In this document: positions 24,847 through 32,793 of the stretch, piece by piece
Position numbering within the stretch: position 1 is the stretch's first letter
Layout: each line of letters begins with the position of its first letter
Assembly (NCBI GenBank): GCA_942491345.1
Contig: CALOAN010000036.1
Location: 155,421 to 219,420, forward strand
DNA length: 64,000 nucleotides
Source: JAHEEL01 sp942491345
Lineage (GTDB): Bacteria > Actinomycetota > Acidimicrobiia > Spongiisociales > UBA5794
Direction: 5' to 3'
Program-made: the position numbers and the translations under genes
The notes under the pieces: model-generated
Databases searched by the model: none
What the model was told of the DNA's origin: nothing
Seen by the model: the letters and a program-made list of their open reading frames with translations, nothing else

Positions 24847-26094
24847 TCAGATGATCGAGACGTCGATTCGGTCGACCCGGTTCCGCTCCATGTCGAGCAC
24901 GGTGAGCCGCACTCCGTCGACGTCGATCGAGTCACCCTCGTCCGGTACGTGCCCCGCGGCCGCCATGAAGAAGCCCGCAACCGTGCTGTAGGGCCCGGCC
25001 GGGAGTGACCGGTCGATCTCGGCCGAGAGATCCTCGATTGGGAGGCGGCCGTCGGCGACCCACTGCTTCGGGCCGATACGAACGACGGACGGTACACCGG
25101 GGTCGTACTCGTCCTGCAGCTCGCCGACGAGCTCTGCGAGCAGGTCCTTTGCCGTGATGATCCCTTCGACGCCACCGTGCTCATCAACCACACAGGCGAT
25201 AGCGAACTTCCGTTGTCTCATTTCCGTGAGTGCGTCGAGAATCGTTGCAGTCTCTGGCATGAACTCGGGGAATCGAAGGAGGGTGGCGATGCCTTCTGGC
25301 TTGGCGCTGGCGTTCTGTTGAAGCAGGTCTTTCACGAAGAGAATCCCGAGGAGGTCATCGAGGTCGCCGCCGACAACAGGGAACCGGGAGTGGCCGGTCG
25401 TCGCCACGGCCTTGCGCACCTCGTCAATCGTGACGGGTGCCATGAGCGACACGATGTCGACACGCGGTGTCATGACCTCCCGGATCGGCCGGTCAGCGAG
25501 GTCGAACAGGGCGTCGATGATCTTCCGTTCGACTTCCTCGATCTGGCCGTCTCGGTGGCCGAGTTCTGCGAGGGCCCGGATGTCGGCATCGGTTACTGCG
25601 CCCGAATCGCCTCGGACGGGGACACGCAGCAGTCGCAGAATCCCTCGCGTGATGGCGCCGAAGAACGACGCCAGCGGGGCGAGCACCCGGGACAGCTGCC
25701 ATATCGCCGGGGCTACCGCCAGGGCAAAACGTTCGGGATATCGGGTCGCCAGCGTCTTCGGTGTGATCTCGCCAAAGACCAGGATCACGGCGGTAACGGC
25801 GGCGGTCGCAAGCCATGGTCCCCATTGCTCGCCGACGAGGCCGATGAACAGTGTTGTGGCAACCGCGGCGGCGAGCACGTTGACGATATTGTTGGCGACA
25901 AGGAGTGTTGACAGCATCCGCTCGGGGTCGGAGATCAGCTGCTCGACCCTGCGGCCTGCCTTGCTTTCAGACGCGAGCTGGTGCACCCGCTCCTTCGAAA
26001 TGCCGATGAGGGCGGTCTCCGAACCGGAGAAGAACCCCGAGCCGACCGTGCAGGCCGCGAGGATCACGAGATAGATGACCTGCTCGGAGCTCAT
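24847..26094 (-). CDS. CNNM/CorC-family transporter-like protein (DUF21-CBS-CorC_HlyC)
   Basis: A 415-residue membrane protein of the hemolysin C/CorC/CNNM family, linked to Mg2+ or Co2+ efflux. The N-terminal DUF21 region (about 1-190) has four hydrophobic segments with GSGFFSGSETALIGISKERV and LVANNIVNVLAAAVATTLF. A CBS pair (about 205-325) includes the basic MTPRVDIVSLMAPVTIDEV and VVDEHGGVEGIITAKDLL. The C-terminal CorC_HlyC domain (about 340-415) ends AGFFMAAAGHVPDEGDSI. It stands alone between tRNA-Pro and a receiver gene. Confidence 0.92.
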   Translation of the reverse strand: MSSEQVIYLVILAACTVGSGFFSGSETALIGISKERVHQLASESKAGRRVEQLISDPERMLSTLLVANNIVNVLAAAVATTLFIGLVGEQWGPWLATAAVTAVILVFGEITPKTLATRYPERFALAVAPAIWQLSRVLAPLASFFGAITRGILRLLRVPVRGDSGAVTDADIRALAELGHRDGQIEEVERKIIDALFDLADRPIREVMTPRVDIVSLMAPVTIDEVRKAVATTGHSRFPVVGGDLDDLLGILFVKDLLQQNASAKPEGIATLLRFPEFMPETATILDALTEMRQRKFAIACVVDEHGGVEGIITAKDLLAELVGELQDEYDPGVPSVVRIGPKQWVADGRLPIEDLSAEIDRSLPAGPYSTVAGFFMAAAGHVPDEGDSIDVDGVRLTVLDMERNRVDRIDVSII

Positions 26095-26140
26095 CGTTGA
26101 GCCCCGGCAGTGCTGGTACTCGGAGGCTCAGCAGGCTCCG

Positions 26141-26497
26141 TCACGCGTCCCCAGAAGCATCGAAAACGGCGGTCCGAAGTGCGGACGACGCGAACGGCTT
26201 GACGACCCAAGACGTGGCGCCGGAACGTCCCGCGAGGAACGTGTCGGCCTCGCGATCGAGGAGTAGAACGACCGGCACGGGGTTTTTGAGACCGCGGATG
26301 GAGCGGGTGATCGCCATGCCGCCCATTGAATCGACCTGCAGATCGACCACGGCGACGTCGACCGACTCGTCGCCGGCGGCGACCGCCGCGGTGGACGGAT
26401 CGCTATGGTCGATGAGTTCGTTGTTTCCGATGCTGAGGGCAGCGTGAACCTCACTCACCACCCAAGGATCGTCGGCGACCACCAGTACACGTGACAT
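26141..26497 (-). CDS. stand-alone response regulator receiver domain
   Basis: A 118-residue receiver domain only. Acidic pocket ADD (residues 8-10), phosphoacceptor Asp52 in VVDLQ, conserved Lys in WVVKPFASS. There is no output domain, so it works as a phosphorelay or protein-interaction module, like CheY or DivK types. Start ATG 26497 with TACGCT seven bases upstream. Possible but unproven partner of the histidine kinase at 18062. Confidence 0.85.
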   Translation of the reverse strand: MSRVLVVADDPWVVSEVHAALSIGNNELIDHSDPSTAAVAAGDESVDVAVVDLQVDSMGGMAITRSIRGLKNPVPVVLLLDREADTFLAGRSGATSWVVKPFASSALRTAVFDASGDA

Positions 26498-26504
26498 GGT
26501 GGGG

Positions 26505-26510
26505 AGCGTA
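26505..26510 (-). promoter_or_regulatory. candidate -10 element of the receiver gene
   Basis: TACGCT, seven bases before the ATG at 26497. Confidence 0.45.
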
Positions 26511-26574
26511 GTCGGCGGTCGCCAACTGCGAGCTGCGCGCATGCAGAGGCTCACGGGTGTTATCTCCATAGTCC

Positions 26575-26654
26575 GGCCTCAGAGGCCGCCCCTCTGCGAC
26601 CGAGCTCCCGCCCGGCCGCATCTCCCCCACCTAGCGGCGGTGGGGACAAAGACC
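26575..26654. repeat. REP-like palindromic element, copy A
   Basis: Contains GCCCCTCTGCGACCGAG and CGGCCGCATCTCCCCCACC, then GGCGGTGGGGAC closing a second stem. Shares these blocks with the elements at 41320 and 46299. It lies between divergent genes. Confidence 0.7.
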
Positions 26655-26656
26655 AT

Positions 26657-26706
26657 CTCGTGTCTCGTGTCTTGGTTCTTGACTCTTGCTACTTGTCTCT
26701 TCCTAC
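26657..26706. repeat. GAGAC-family repeat fragment (TCTCGTGTC strand)
   Basis: TCTCGTGTCTCGTGTCTTGG and further CTCTTG/CTTGTCTC units, the complement half of the GAGACACGAG family. It touches REP-like copy A directly, and lacks the opposite arm. Confidence 0.6.
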
Positions 26707-26736
26707 TTCCACGGTCCGCAGCGCTCCCGTCCCTCG

Positions 26737-26742
26737 TAACAT
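26737..26742 (+). promoter_or_regulatory. candidate -10 element of the nfeD pair
   Basis: TAACAT, seven bases before GTG 26750. Confidence 0.45.
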
Positions 26743-26749
26743 CGCTGCC

Positions 26750-27364
26750 GTGCTTCGCCGAACCATCCTGCTCTTTTTGATCGTCGCCGCTGTTCTCTCG
26801 TTCGGCGGAACGGGCGTCGCGCAAGACGACGATCTTCCGATTGTTGTCCTCGACCTGAGGAAGCCGTTCGATCAGCGGCTGATTGATTTCGCAGTGGATA
26901 CGCTTGCTTCGACACCGGCACACCTCTTCGTACTGCAAGTTGATTCACCCGGAATTGCGTCTGGAGATGCCGTACCGCTGCTCCAGGCCATTGAAACAGC
27001 GCCAGCCCCCGTTGTTGTATGGGTTGGTGCGCGGCCTGCAGTCGCGTACGGTGGCGTGGCAAGCCTGCTCAACCGTGCGGATCTGGGGGCGGCCGCCCCC
27101 GGGACCCGGGTGGGCTATCTCAGTCCCGCGGTGATGACCGATGCCCAGGACGTGGCACCGCGGATCGACCGTTTCCCCGGAGCGACCGATGAGGAGCGGA
27201 CGGCCGACGCGATTGCCACGATCCTGATCCTCACGTCGAGTTCGCTGCTGGTCGAGGAGCCCATCGAAGGGTTCGTCGAGGAGGTTGTTCCATCGATTGG
27301 GCAGTTGATCGTCGGACTCGACGGTGAGGTGATCACCCGTGGAGGACGCGACGTTCGAGATTGA
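26750..27364 (+). CDS. nfeD: NfeD N-terminal, ClpP-class serine protease-like domain (first half of split nfeD)
   Basis: A 204-residue secreted or membrane-anchored protein, GTG start 26750, signal segment LRRTILLFLIVAAVLSFGG. The rest aligns with the ClpP-class domain of long NfeD proteins (VLDLRKPFDQRLIDF, LFVLQVDSPGIASG, VVVWVGARPAVAYGGVA, APGTRVGYLSP). The catalytic serine of the family, in a (A/S)ASAG context, is replaced (AVAYGG), and no matching catalytic Lys is visible, so it is probably proteolytically inactive. The frame ends just where family members continue into the membrane domain, which is encoded by the next, overlapping frame. Confidence 0.8.
   Translation: MLRRTILLFLIVAAVLSFGGTGVAQDDDLPIVVLDLRKPFDQRLIDFAVDTLASTPAHLFVLQVDSPGIASGDAVPLLQAIETAPAPVVVWVGARPAVAYGGVASLLNRADLGAAAPGTRVGYLSPAVMTDAQDVAPRIDRFPGATDEERTADAIATILILTSSSLLVEEPIEGFVEEVVPSIGQLIVGLDGEVITRGGRDVRD
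27326..27334 (+). promoter_or_regulatory. Shine-Dalgarno for the second nfeD frame
   Basis: GAGGTGATC is an exact nine-base match to the anti-Shine-Dalgarno complement, four bases before the GTG at 27339. It decides the start of the second frame. Confidence 0.7.
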
Positions 27365-28061
27365 GACGGCTGAGATCGTTGAACTCGAGGACGGGACGGA
27401 AGTGGCGTCGCCGTCGCGCCTGGTTCAGTTCTTGAAGCCTGGTCTGTGGGACCGTTTCTTGCGCCTCGCTTCAGAACCCGAGGCGACGTTCTTCTTCCTC
27501 GTTGCGGCGATCGCAGCGGCCACGTTCGAGTTCTACGCAGCCGGTGTCGGAGTGAGCGCCGTGGCTTCCGTCCTCGCGTTCTTGCTCGCGGGATACGGGC
27601 TATCGACACTCCCGATCTCGTGGACGTCGGTCGTTGCGGTTGTGATTGGCCTGCTGCTGTACACGTGGGACTTTCAGCGAAATCGGCTGGGCTGGCGGAG
27701 TCTCCTCGGGACCATCCTGCTGATAGTGGGCGGACTGACCATCACCGACGCGCGTCCTCAGATGGCTCCGGTCTGGTGGATCGTGCTCGTTGTGGTTGCT
27801 GGTGCGGCGCTCTTCTACGGCGTTGCGCTGACGACGATTGTCCGTTCTCGATTCTCGACCGCGACGATTGGACGTGAGTATCTGGTCGGGAAGCGGGGGA
27901 GCGCGGAGACCGCCTTCGATCCGGAAGGGATCGTGATTGTCGACGAGGCTCGCTGGCGAGGGAGGGCTCATCGCGAGGCGGCGATCGAGGCCGGCGACGA
28001 CGTGGAGGTCATCGGCGTCGATGGGATCGTGCTCGATGTCGAACCGGCCGGCGAGACGTGA
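27339..28061 (+). CDS. nfeD: NfeD membrane and OB-fold domain (second half of split nfeD)
   Basis: A 240-residue protein in the +1 frame relative to the preceding gene, overlapping it by 26 bases. It has four or more membrane helices (about 45-160) and a C-terminal NfeD OB-fold (about 165-235) with LVGKRGSAETAFDPEGIVIV and VEVIGVDGIVLDVEP. Reading the first frame into this one would give LDGEVITRGGRDATFEIETA, which looks like an uninterrupted NfeD linker. It is either a natural split with strong re-initiation or a frameshifted single gene. NfeD proteins act with stomatin/prohibitin partners in membrane quality control; no such partner is adjacent. Confidence 0.82.
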   Translation: MEDATFEIETAEIVELEDGTEVASPSRLVQFLKPGLWDRFLRLASEPEATFFFLVAAIAAATFEFYAAGVGVSAVASVLAFLLAGYGLSTLPISWTSVVAVVIGLLLYTWDFQRNRLGWRSLLGTILLIVGGLTITDARPQMAPVWWIVLVVVAGAALFYGVALTTIVRSRFSTATIGREYLVGKRGSAETAFDPEGIVIVDEARWRGRAHREAAIEAGDDVEVIGVDGIVLDVEPAGET

Positions 28062-28121
28062 GCGCCGGCGGCGACCTCGCGCGTAAGAACGCGAAAAAAG
28101 TCGCGAAGAAATCCACCGTAC

Positions 28122-28140
28122 TGCCAGTATTTTCCTGGCA
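28122..28140. promoter_or_regulatory. inverted repeat upstream of whiB
   Basis: TGCCAG-7-CTGGCA, a perfect 6-bp dyad in the 142-base gap before whiB, about 60 bases before the gene. TACATT at 28158-28163 could serve as -10, with the right half-site in the -35 position. Candidate operator. Confidence 0.45.
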
Positions 28141-28203
28141 TCCCGGGTGGACGGTTCCTACATTCCCCGGGCTTGGTCTTCGAGCTCGTGGAGGGCACCT
28201 ATC

Positions 28204-28461
28204 GTGATAGCACTCGATCGAACGTGGCAGCCCGTTGCCTCATGCAGCGGAAGCCACTCCCATCTGTTCTTTCCCCCGAGTGTCACTGAACGTAAGGAAG
28301 AGCGAGAGCGTCGAGAGCTGAGAGCGAAGTCAATCTGCCGAATCTGCCCGGTCGGAGCGGAATGCCTTGACTACGCCCTGACGATCCGCGAGCCATACGG
28401 AATTTGGGGTGGACTCACCGAGGCTGAGCGTCGCCAGCAGAACCTCCGAGCGGCGAACTGA
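28204..28461 (+). CDS. whiB: WhiB-family Fe-S transcriptional regulator
   Basis: An 85-residue WhiB-like protein, GTG start at 28204 with GGAGGG upstream. The four cluster-binding cysteines are Cys14, Cys45, Cys48 and Cys54 (CRICPVGAEC), followed by the family turn GIWGGLTEAERR and a basic C-terminus. It binds a [4Fe-4S] cluster and regulates transcription, usually with sigma factor contacts. Its end overlaps the convergent selB gene by 47 bases. An upstream dyad may be autoregulatory. Confidence 0.95.
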   Translation: MIALDRTWQPVASCSGSHSHLFFPPSVTERKEERERRELRAKSICRICPVGAECLDYALTIREPYGIWGGLTEAERRQQNLRAAN

Positions 28462-30223
28462 CCGAACGTTCATCCCCGCTGCGGCGGGTCCAACCCTCAG
28501 CGTCGAGCCATTCGAGCAGCGGCACCGCGTGCCGCCGCGACAGGCCGAAGTGATCGCGGAACATCGCGACCGTGAATCCGTCCGGCAGTGAGCCGAGATC
28601 GGCGATGATGGTTTCAATCTGATCGGCCAGCAGCACGAGGTCGTCGTCGATCCGAACCAGGTTTCCTCGTCGGATCAGCGCGTGTGTCAACTCCGCGGAG
28701 AGACCAAGATCGGACGCCCGCGGTACGGCAAGATCGGCGGCGAGGAGCGCTCGCGCTGCCTCCCACGCATCAACGTCGTCGGTTCCAAGCGAGGGTGCGA
28801 ATCCGATCAGGCGGATGGCAGGGCCATCCTCAACGAGATCACCGCTCGCCGCGACAAGGGCCGCCACCAGGTCAGCGTCCACCCGTAGCCGCGACGACGC
28901 CTCCGACTTCGGGAGTCCTGGACGAAGCGGGTACCGCCCGTGGTACTCCTCCACCGCGGACTGCAGCTCACGTCCACGAAGTGCGAATACCTCCGGCGCC
29001 AGATACCGGGCTCCGACGGTGATGACTCCAGTCGGGCTCCCCCCACCGGAGGACTGCTCCACTTCGGAGGCATCGATTGAGCCGTGAACAGCGACCAGGG
29101 CGGCGGCACGTTCGTCCGGACTGCGGTCGATCGCATGCGCCAACGTGGCAATATCGCTCGGAGTCGGCTTCCTGCTCGGTGAAGGATCAAGAACCGTTCC
29201 GCCGGCGACCACGGCACGCCGTCCCGTGTCGCGAAGGATGAACCGATCACCCATCGTCAGCGGGGCGGCTGTCGTCGTCGTGACCATCACGGCAGGTGTT
29301 TCCGTGTCCGACAACGTCCGGATCCTCGCTGAGATGGTCGCAGTGCCGATATGAACGTGATAGGCGCCCCGATCGGCGATTTCTCCCCCGGACCTTGGCG
29401 GGAAACTGAGCTGAGCCAGGAAACGCTCGGACATTGTGATCGACCCCGAGTGGGCAAGGAGTGTCCCGCGTTCGAGATGGTGCTGATCTACACCAACGAG
29501 GTTGGCCGCAGCGCGGGAGCCCGGTTCGATCGTGTCGCGATCGATCTCATGCGACTGGAGGCTCCGGACACGCACCTCGGGTCCGGGATAACACTGCAGC
29601 CGATCGCCGACGGACAGAGATCCACCCGTCAACGTCCCTGTGACGACAACTCCCGCCCCGGCAATCCCGAAGGCGCGATCGATCCACATGCGTGGGCGTC
29701 CAGTGTCTCGCGCTGGACCGGCGGCGGTGAGTTCCGCTTCGAGCGCCTGGACGAGATCATCGATGCCGTCGCCGGTGACGGCCGACACCGCGACCACCGG
29801 CCACGATTCGGCAACGGTGTCTGCAACGTGTTCTTCAACGTCGATTGTCGAAAGCTCGATCAGGTCTGGGTCGGCAAGATCGACTCGGGTGATTGCGATG
29901 ACGCCGTGCGCCACACGCAGGAGATCGAGCACCGCAAGGTGTTCCTCGGACTGCGGCATCCAGCCTTCGTCTGCGGCAACCACAAAGAGTGCGATGTCAA
30001 GCCCCCCGACGCCGGCGAGCATGTTCTTGATGAATCGCTCGTGGCCCGGTACATCGACGAACCCCACCGCGTCCTCGCCGATCGGAGCCCATGCGAAACC
30101 GAGGTCGATGGTGAGGCCACGCTCCTTCTCCTCGGTCCACCGATCGGGATCCCGCCCGGTCAGCGCTTGCACCAATGTGGACTTGCCATGGTCGACATGA
30201 CCGGCCGTTCCGATGATCGGCAT
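28415..30223 (-). CDS. selB: selenocysteine-specific elongation factor SelB
   Basis: A 602-residue translation GTPase. G1 motif GTAGHVDHGKSTLVQAL at residue 4, G3 DVPGHERFIKNMLAG, EF-Tu-like domains II and III (GAGVVVTGTLTGGSLSVGD, then a divergent domain with FILRDTGRRAVVAGG), and a C-terminal winged-helix region (about 400-602) that binds the SECIS element, ending FRDHFGLSRRHAVPLLEWLD. The absence of EF-Tu-type ending and the length fit SelB. Its ATG overlaps the selA stop (TGATG). It delivers Sec-tRNA to UGA codons; target selenoproteins are not in view. Confidence 0.95.
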   Translation of the reverse strand: MPIIGTAGHVDHGKSTLVQALTGRDPDRWTEEKERGLTIDLGFAWAPIGEDAVGFVDVPGHERFIKNMLAGVGGLDIALFVVAADEGWMPQSEEHLAVLDLLRVAHGVIAITRVDLADPDLIELSTIDVEEHVADTVAESWPVVAVSAVTGDGIDDLVQALEAELTAAGPARDTGRPRMWIDRAFGIAGAGVVVTGTLTGGSLSVGDRLQCYPGPEVRVRSLQSHEIDRDTIEPGSRAAANLVGVDQHHLERGTLLAHSGSITMSERFLAQLSFPPRSGGEIADRGAYHVHIGTATISARIRTLSDTETPAVMVTTTTAAPLTMGDRFILRDTGRRAVVAGGTVLDPSPSRKPTPSDIATLAHAIDRSPDERAAALVAVHGSIDASEVEQSSGGGSPTGVITVGARYLAPEVFALRGRELQSAVEEYHGRYPLRPGLPKSEASSRLRVDADLVAALVAASGDLVEDGPAIRLIGFAPSLGTDDVDAWEAARALLAADLAVPRASDLGLSAELTHALIRRGNLVRIDDDLVLLADQIETIIADLGSLPDGFTVAMFRDHFGLSRRHAVPLLEWLDAEGWTRRSGDERSVSSPLGGSAGDAQPR

Positions 30224-31539
30224 CAGATCTCAGCCAGCGCGGCGGTGACGATCGGGTCCTCGTCGGGCTGGACGGACCGCAGATTCAACAGGGCGGCGCC
30301 GCCCCTTCGCGCCGCAATGACGGGTGTGTCGTGGTCGGCGAGGCTTCTCCAGACGTGCTCCTCCCGGCCATCGAGGCGAAGAACAGGGGTCGGGATGGCG
30401 AGGCCGGGTACTGAGCCGGCCCCTGGGATCGACTCCCCATCGACGATCGCTCCCACCGCACCCGACGCGTCCAGAACTGTCTGCGTTCGAGCGCGGATCG
30501 CCTCGGTGGGTGTTGTTGCCATCGTCCAGAATGGGATGGAGGCGGCCGCTCCGGAGGCATAGGCCTCGAATGTGGTCGTCAGAATCGCAATCGTGGGGCT
30601 GTTGATGCGCAGTGCGCGTGCGATGGGGTGCGTCTCCATCCGCTCGATGGACGCCACACTGCCGACGGCGATGCCGGCTTGCGGACCGCCGAGGAGTTTG
30701 TCTCCCGAGAACAGCACCACGTCCGCGCCTTGCTCCAGCGTCTGCCGAACGCCCGGCTCGTCGGTGAGCCAAACAGGTGGACCGCCGGGAATCCAGGGGG
30801 TGTTGGCATCCAACAGGCCGCTGCCGACATCGGCGATGAACGGTGCATCCAGAGCTGTGGCGACGGCGGGCATCTCCGAGAAGGGCACTTCCTCGGTGAA
30901 GCCCTCCACGCGGTAGTTCGAGGGATGGACCTTGAGCACGGCCTCGACTGCTCCCGGCACGGCGGTGAAGTCACTGGCCCTCGTCCGGTTGGTTGTGCCG
31001 ACCTCGACGAGGTGCACCCCCGATGCGGTCATCAAGTCGGGGAGGCGGAACGATCCTCCAATCTCGATGAGTTCGCCTCGCGACACCGCAACTCGGCCGT
31101 CACGGCCGGCAAGTGCGGCGAGTGCCAGGAACAGGGCTCCAGCGTTGTTGTTCACGACGAGTGCAGCCTCCGCTCCAACGGTGGAGGCAATGAGCGTGTT
31201 CAGATACAACGACCGTCTTCCGCGCGCACCCGTCTCGATATCGAACTCGAGGTTGCTGGCGCCTGGCACGTCGGCACCAACGGTCGGCGCTCGCCCGAGA
31301 TTCGTGTGGAGGAGTACTCCGGTGGCGTTGACCACGCTGCGAAGCCGGGAGGAGGCCAGCACCCGGAGGCGATCTGCTGCAATCGAAGCGGGATCGGCAC
31401 GGGAACCCGACTGGAGAGCCGAGCGCGCCTCATCAATCGCCTGCCGTGCGATTGTCACGAGCAGACGGCGCGGCAGGTCGAATTCGCCGGCGAGGTCGCT
31501 GGAGAGCGCATCAACGGAGGGAAGGTCGCGCGGGTCCAC
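30223..31539 (-). CDS. selA: L-seryl-tRNA(Sec) selenium transferase
   Basis: A 438-residue PLP enzyme that converts Ser-tRNA(Sec) to Sec-tRNA(Sec) using selenophosphate. Visible are the N-terminal domain (about 1-60), NATGVLLHTNLGRAP, VVNNNAGALFLALAAL, VEVGTTNRTRASDF, and the PLP lysine in LFSGDKLLGGPQAG. Normal length. GTG start 31539 with TAGTCT six bases before it. Operon order selA-selB; selC and selD are not adjacent. Confidence 0.96.
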   Translation of the reverse strand: MDPRDLPSVDALSSDLAGEFDLPRRLLVTIARQAIDEARSALQSGSRADPASIAADRLRVLASSRLRSVVNATGVLLHTNLGRAPTVGADVPGASNLEFDIETGARGRRSLYLNTLIASTVGAEAALVVNNNAGALFLALAALAGRDGRVAVSRGELIEIGGSFRLPDLMTASGVHLVEVGTTNRTRASDFTAVPGAVEAVLKVHPSNYRVEGFTEEVPFSEMPAVATALDAPFIADVGSGLLDANTPWIPGGPPVWLTDEPGVRQTLEQGADVVLFSGDKLLGGPQAGIAVGSVASIERMETHPIARALRINSPTIAILTTTFEAYASGAAASIPFWTMATTPTEAIRARTQTVLDASGAVGAIVDGESIPGAGSVPGLAIPTPVLRLDGREEHVWRSLADHDTPVIAARRGGAALLNLRSVQPDEDPIVTAALAEI

Positions 31540-31545
31540 GTGCGC

Positions 31546-31551
31546 AGACTA
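31546..31551 (-). promoter_or_regulatory. candidate -10 element of selA-selB
   Basis: TAGTCT, six bases before the selA GTG; diverges from the fxsA element eleven bases away. Confidence 0.5.
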
Positions 31552-31561
31552 CCGGCGCCTG

Positions 31562-31567
31562 TATCCT
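31562..31567 (+). promoter_or_regulatory. candidate -10 element of fxsA-nudix
   Basis: TATCCT, seven bases before the fxsA ATG at 31575. Confidence 0.5.
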
Positions 31568-31574
31568 CGGCTCC

Positions 31575-31955
31575 ATGCGTTGGCGTTGGATTCTTTTTGG
31601 TGCGTTTGTGGTGGTGCCGATCATCGAGATCGCCCTCCTCGTTGCGTTCAGCCAGGCCGTCGGCGTCTGGTGGACGATCGGGCTGGTCATTGCGACGGCC
31701 TTCGTCGGGTCGTGGCTGGTCGCCCGCCAGGGACGAGATGCTGTTCAGACCGTTCGGACGGAATTCGCGCAAGGCGTGGTCCCTGCTGCCTCGCTCGCCC
31801 ACGGCGTGATGATCGTGATCGCTGGTGCGTTCCTTCTCACGCCAGGTCTCCTCACCGACGCGGCGGGCTTCTTGTTGCTGATTCCGGCCGTTCGCGAGGC
31901 AATCCGGCGATGGTTTGTCGCCCGATCGACGAATCGTTGGACCATCGTGCCGTGA
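31575..31955 (+). CDS. fxsA: FxsA-family membrane protein
   Basis: A 126-residue FxsA protein with about three membrane helices: WILFGAFVVVPIIEIALLVAF, VWWTIGLVIATAFVGSWLVA and a third before TPGLLTDAAGFLLLIPAVR, the family signature. E. coli FxsA lessens exclusion of phage T7 by F plasmids; the normal role is unknown. The stop overlaps the next GTG as GTGA. Confidence 0.9.
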   Translation: MRWRWILFGAFVVVPIIEIALLVAFSQAVGVWWTIGLVIATAFVGSWLVARQGRDAVQTVRTEFAQGVVPAASLAHGVMIVIAGAFLLTPGLLTDAAGFLLLIPAVREAIRRWFVARSTNRWTIVP

Positions 31956-32749
31956 GCGGGGTTCCGCGACCGGCCTCCACCATCTGCCTGGTTCGCGACA
32001 CTCCCCGGGGTATCGAGGTTCTGATGGTCCGGCGTTCACCCGAGGCGAACTTCATGGGCGGAGCCTGGGTGTTTCCCGGCGGTGCTGTTGATCCAATCGA
32101 TGCGTCTGATGCGGCCCGCGCCGCGGTGTCGTGCACGAGCCCGGGGATGCTCCCGTGGGTGGCGGCCGCGATCCGGGAACTCCTCGAAGAAACCGGTATC
32201 TGGCTGCTCGAGAGCGGAGCCATCGCCACCTCCGACCGCCCATCGGATGCCGCTGCATACGCCGACATCCCGGAACATCGTGAGCGTTTCGCCGGTGAGA
32301 CCCTTGCCTACTTCGCAAACTGGATCACCCCCAAGCCGCTCCCCGTCAGATTCGATACCCGATTCTTCGCCGTGACCGTGCCGCCGAACCTCGATCCAGT
32401 CGTCGACCGCATCGAGCTCGTTGATGCGCTCTGGATCCGACCTCCCGATGCGCTCGAACTCGCTGGGGGCGGAGAATGGGACATCGCGTTCCCGACACGC
32501 AAGATCCTGGAGTTCCTTGGAGGATTCGAGTCGGCGGCCGGTCTGCTTGACGATATCGAGCATCAATCCCGTGTTGAGGCGATCCAACCGAGGCTCGCGA
32601 CGGTTGCTGGGAGGGTTGAAGTGCTCATGCCCGGCGATTCTGGCTTCGAGGAGGCGGCCGCTGCAGAATCCGATCCGGCGCTGCTTGCGGAACTCGAGCG
32701 CGTCATCCGATCGGGCCCAGAGACCTCTCCCGAGATCGGTAGACCGTGA
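31952..32749 (+). CDS. NUDIX hydrolase (long-insert type)
   Basis: A 265-residue NUDIX enzyme, GTG start 31952 overlapping fxsA. The domain opens PRPASTICLVRDTPRGIEVL, with the family signal GAWVFPGGAVDP. The NUDIX box has a roughly 20-residue insertion before its catalytic helix WVAAAIRELLEETGI, as in NUDT19-like acyl-CoA and other organic pyrophosphatases. The C-terminal third (about 180-265) has no clear family. Substrate could be CoA esters or nucleotides. Confidence 0.85.
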   Translation: MSGVPRPASTICLVRDTPRGIEVLMVRRSPEANFMGGAWVFPGGAVDPIDASDAARAAVSCTSPGMLPWVAAAIRELLEETGIWLLESGAIATSDRPSDAAAYADIPEHRERFAGETLAYFANWITPKPLPVRFDTRFFAVTVPPNLDPVVDRIELVDALWIRPPDALELAGGGEWDIAFPTRKILEFLGGFESAAGLLDDIEHQSRVEAIQPRLATVAGRVEVLMPGDSGFEEAAAAESDPALLAELERVIRSGPETSPEIGRP

Positions 32750-32793
32750 AAGAAGACACGGCAGAAGATGACGGGGAACGTTCTTGACCACGA

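Noticed and set aside
30932..31951. Long N-terminal extension of the NUDIX frame
   Set aside because: It runs antisense through selA and across fxsA; the GTG at 31952 with GTGA overlap gives a normal NUDIX N-terminus.
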